Shown here piece by piece: positions 3,810 to 5,960 of a DNA stretch of 5,960 nt. Numbering within the stretch: the first letter of the stretch is position 1; every line of letters begins with the position of its first letter. The notes under the pieces are model-generated. The model saw nothing but the letters and a program-made list of their open reading frames with translations, made no database searches and had not been told where the DNA came from. The translations under genes were made by a program, and so were the position numbers. Source of the stretch: an uncultured Lachnospiraceae bacterium (GTDB lineage Bacteria > Bacillota > Clostridia > Lachnospirales > Lachnospiraceae); assembly GCA_900557385.1 (NCBI GenBank), contig USSP01000117.1, positions 1 through 5,960 of the forward strand. The letters run 5' to 3'.

Positions 3810-5894
3810 ATGGAAATAAATTATGATCCGGAAGAGATGAAGGAACGCTATGCTTTGGCAATGGAGCGTGTACAGGAAATCCGGGAGGAACATATTCTGG
3901 AAGAAAAATTCCAGGAATATTTTGATAAAGTGGCAGCGTTTCTCTGCCTGATGGATGAAACCTATCAGTTTGTAAAAAGCGGAGAATTAAAGAAAGCTAC
4001 ACTTTCAGAATTGCAAAAACGCAACCATCAGTTATACGAAGATATCCTGCCGGAAAATTACGGGACAAGCTATGGAAATCCTGCCTATGCGGAAGAAATC
4101 CTTGGCAAGGAGCATGGGAAGCTTCTCTGCTTTTTGTATACAGAGCTGCGGGCACTCATCGGTTATGTCTATGAGGATAAAATTTTTGACTGTGTGATTC
4201 GTATGGAACTGTTCCTGGAAATCTACGGAATGTTTACCTGCGAAAAAGAAGAAACGGGACTTCTCCCGGCGGGAGAATCCTTGCGCAGAACCATTTACTG
4301 GTTCTTCAGTGATTATTCGGAGGACGCAGCAGAAGAACAGGTGGCTGCACAGGTAGATCCGGACGGGAATTTTGCGGTACAACTGATTATGGACAGTGAC
4401 TTAAATGATGTGCGCTATCTGTATTATTTTGGTGAATATATTACAGAGAGTGAATTACGGACTGCCCGACACCTGGCGGAACTTCCCCAGGAACAGATTG
4501 ACCTGATGGCAGGCACTTACACAGAGGGATACCGCAAAGGGTTTGAATTGGCAGGAAAGCCTTTATATAAGAAGAAAACCGTTGGGATTCATTATCCCTT
4601 AGGCTTTGAGCGGATGATGAAAAAAGCCTTTGAAAACTTTGAAAAGATGAGATTAAAGCCCGCTCTGGCGCGGAATGCGGTAAGTGCTTTTGAAACCCGT
4701 TCCGTCAATAAGCGTGGCTTCTTTGGAGCCAACCCCAACAAACAGTTTGATTACGACCACAAAGAGGACAAGGCACTGTTTTTTGATGCCAAGTACTGTA
4801 ACCGCCGTCTGGAGGTACTCCGCAGCGCTTATGAGGAACGGAAACAACTGGCAGCGGAATTCGCCGGACCGGCAGTGGTGGAAATTTTTGGAGAGACTCC
4901 CTTTGCACCGGCTAAATGCGAGGCCGCTTATAAGTTAAATGAGGAACAACAGAAATTGCAGGTGAAATTTGCTTCGGATACCGGCCGCCTTGTCAATGAA
5001 TATATTAACCAGGAAGAGAGAAGTTTTACCATTATCGCGTTCCCTACACCGGAAATCGGTGATAAATACGAGGAAATCTTTGATGAAATCGTAAAAATCA
5101 ATACCCTGGACTACGAATTGTACAGCCGGATTCAGGCATCTCTTATTGATCTGTTGGATAAAGCGGATCATGTGCGGATCAAAGGAATGAACGGCAACCA
5201 TACAGACCTGACGGTAAATCTTTGGAAATTGCAGGATCCGGAGAAAGAAAGCATTTTTGAAAATTGCGTGGCAGATGTAAATATTCCCGTGGGGGAAGTG
5301 TTTACCTCTCCGAAACTCACCGGTACCAACGGGGTACTTCATGTGACCCATGTATTTTTAAACGAACTGGAATACAAGGATTTGAGTGTGACCTTCAAGG
5401 ACGGCATGATCGCGGATTATGACTGTGCCAATTTCGACACCCCGGAAGAAAACAAGCAGTATATTAAAGAAAACGTACTGTTTCATCATGACACTCTTCC
5501 TATGGGCGAATTTGCAATCGGAACCAATACCACTGCTTATATGGTTGCCAGAAAATACGGCATAGGAGCCAAGATGCCGATTCTCATTGCAGAGAAAACA
5601 GGACCGCACTTTGCCGTAGGCGATACCTGCTACTCCCATGAGGAGGATATGGTGACCTGTAATCCCGATGGTAAAAAGATTGTAGCCCGTGACAATGAGG
5701 TAACCGCCCGCTACCGGAAGGAAGATCCGTCCAAGGCATACTTTAACTGCCATACAGATATTACCATTCCTTATGATGAACTGGGAGAACTGACAGCAGT
5801 AGCGGCTGACGGAAAAGAATATCCGATTATTAAAGAAGGTCGTTTTGTGGCAGCCGGAGCAGAAGAGTTAAATAAGCCGTTGGATGAGGCGTAG
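3810..5894 (+). CDS. M29-family metallo-aminopeptidase with long N-terminal extension
   Basis: The C-terminal part matches the M29 (AmpS/PepS/AmpT) aminopeptidases, cytoplasmic two-metal enzymes that remove N-terminal residues from peptides. Visible landmarks are FPTPEIG at 411-417, GNHTDLT at 462-468, NIPVGEVFTSP with E496, GEFAIGTN with E567, EKTGPHFAVGD with H600, then Y608, and NCHTD with H648 and D650. The E, E, H, Y, H, D ligand order of the family is complete, so activity is likely. The H-to-Y spacing is 8 rather than the usual 7. Canonical members are about 410 residues with the first ligand near 250; here it is at 496 of 694. Residues 1 to about 300 are thus mainly additional, being charged and predicted helical with no signal peptide or membrane helix, and may be a regulatory, oligomerising or substrate-gating domain. 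The start at 3810 is preferred because AAGGA (3797-3801) is 8 nt upstream; an ATG two codons earlier (3804) has it only 2 nt away, though GAAAGG at 3786-3791 could serve it. No terminator is visible in the 66 nt after the stop. Confidence 0.9.
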   Translation: MEINYDPEEMKERYALAMERVQEIREEHILEEKFQEYFDKVAAFLCLMDETYQFVKSGELKKATLSELQKRNHQLYEDILPENYGTSYGNPAYAEEILGKEHGKLLCFLYTELRALIGYVYEDKIFDCVIRMELFLEIYGMFTCEKEETGLLPAGESLRRTIYWFFSDYSEDAAEEQVAAQVDPDGNFAVQLIMDSDLNDVRYLYYFGEYITESELRTARHLAELPQEQIDLMAGTYTEGYRKGFELAGKPLYKKKTVGIHYPLGFERMMKKAFENFEKMRLKPALARNAVSAFETRSVNKRGFFGANPNKQFDYDHKEDKALFFDAKYCNRRLEVLRSAYEERKQLAAEFAGPAVVEIFGETPFAPAKCEAAYKLNEEQQKLQVKFASDTGRLVNEYINQEERSFTIIAFPTPEIGDKYEEIFDEIVKINTLDYELYSRIQASLIDLLDKADHVRIKGMNGNHTDLTVNLWKLQDPEKESIFENCVADVNIPVGEVFTSPKLTGTNGVLHVTHVFLNELEYKDLSVTFKDGMIADYDCANFDTPEENKQYIKENVLFHHDTLPMGEFAIGTNTTAYMVARKYGIGAKMPILIAEKTGPHFAVGDTCYSHEEDMVTCNPDGKKIVARDNEVTARYRKEDPSKAYFNCHTDITIPYDELGELTAVAADGKEYPIIKEGRFVAAGAEELNKPLDEA

Positions 5895-5960
5895 GAAAGC
5901 ACAATCTTATAATTTTCTTAAATAATAAAGCCTTGCGTGGAAGAAGAAAGTTTAGTACAC

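Overview
The window looks like chromosomal DNA from a low-to-mid GC Bacillota, most likely a gut-type Clostridia such as Lachnospiraceae. The reasons are AGGAGG-type ribosome sites, a long-form PyrE with an IEDVTTSGKS-type PRPP loop, a DUF4143-type ATPase remnant, and a YPDV/EGR-repeat surface protein. The genus cannot be fixed from the sequence alone. All convincing genes are on the + strand.

Left region (1-1403): one monocistronic gene for a 377-residue exported protein. It has a signal peptide, two YPDV...EGR-type repeats, a Ser/Ala then Pro-rich linker, and a Cys/His-rich tail with six paired-cysteine knuckles. Two hairpins follow it; the second is a strong intrinsic terminator. GC content falls sharply where the Cys-rich tail begins.

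Middle region (1404-2445): a degraded segment. Three and a half copies of a 33-bp tandem repeat run directly into the P-loop of an AAA_14/DUF4143-type ATPase gene. That gene has lost its start, the first half of Walker A, the Walker B aspartate and its C-terminal domains. About 240 bp of non-coding DNA follow, with short repeats and possible hairpins.

Right region (2446-5960): a probable promoter drives pyrE (orotate phosphoribosyltransferase). It is followed on the same strand by a 50-residue membrane peptide, a 110-residue three-helix membrane protein (DUF6142-like) and a 694-residue M29-type metallo-aminopeptidase with about 250 extra N-terminal residues. pyrE and the 50-residue gene are 16 nt apart, so they are probably cotranscribed. 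A weak hairpin separates them from the membrane protein/peptidase pair, which could be partly uncoupled.

No RNA gene, CRISPR array, complete insertion sequence or defence system was found. The most unusual items are the repeat-to-P-loop junction, the composite surface protein, and the pyrE-linked cluster of small membrane proteins with an extended peptidase.
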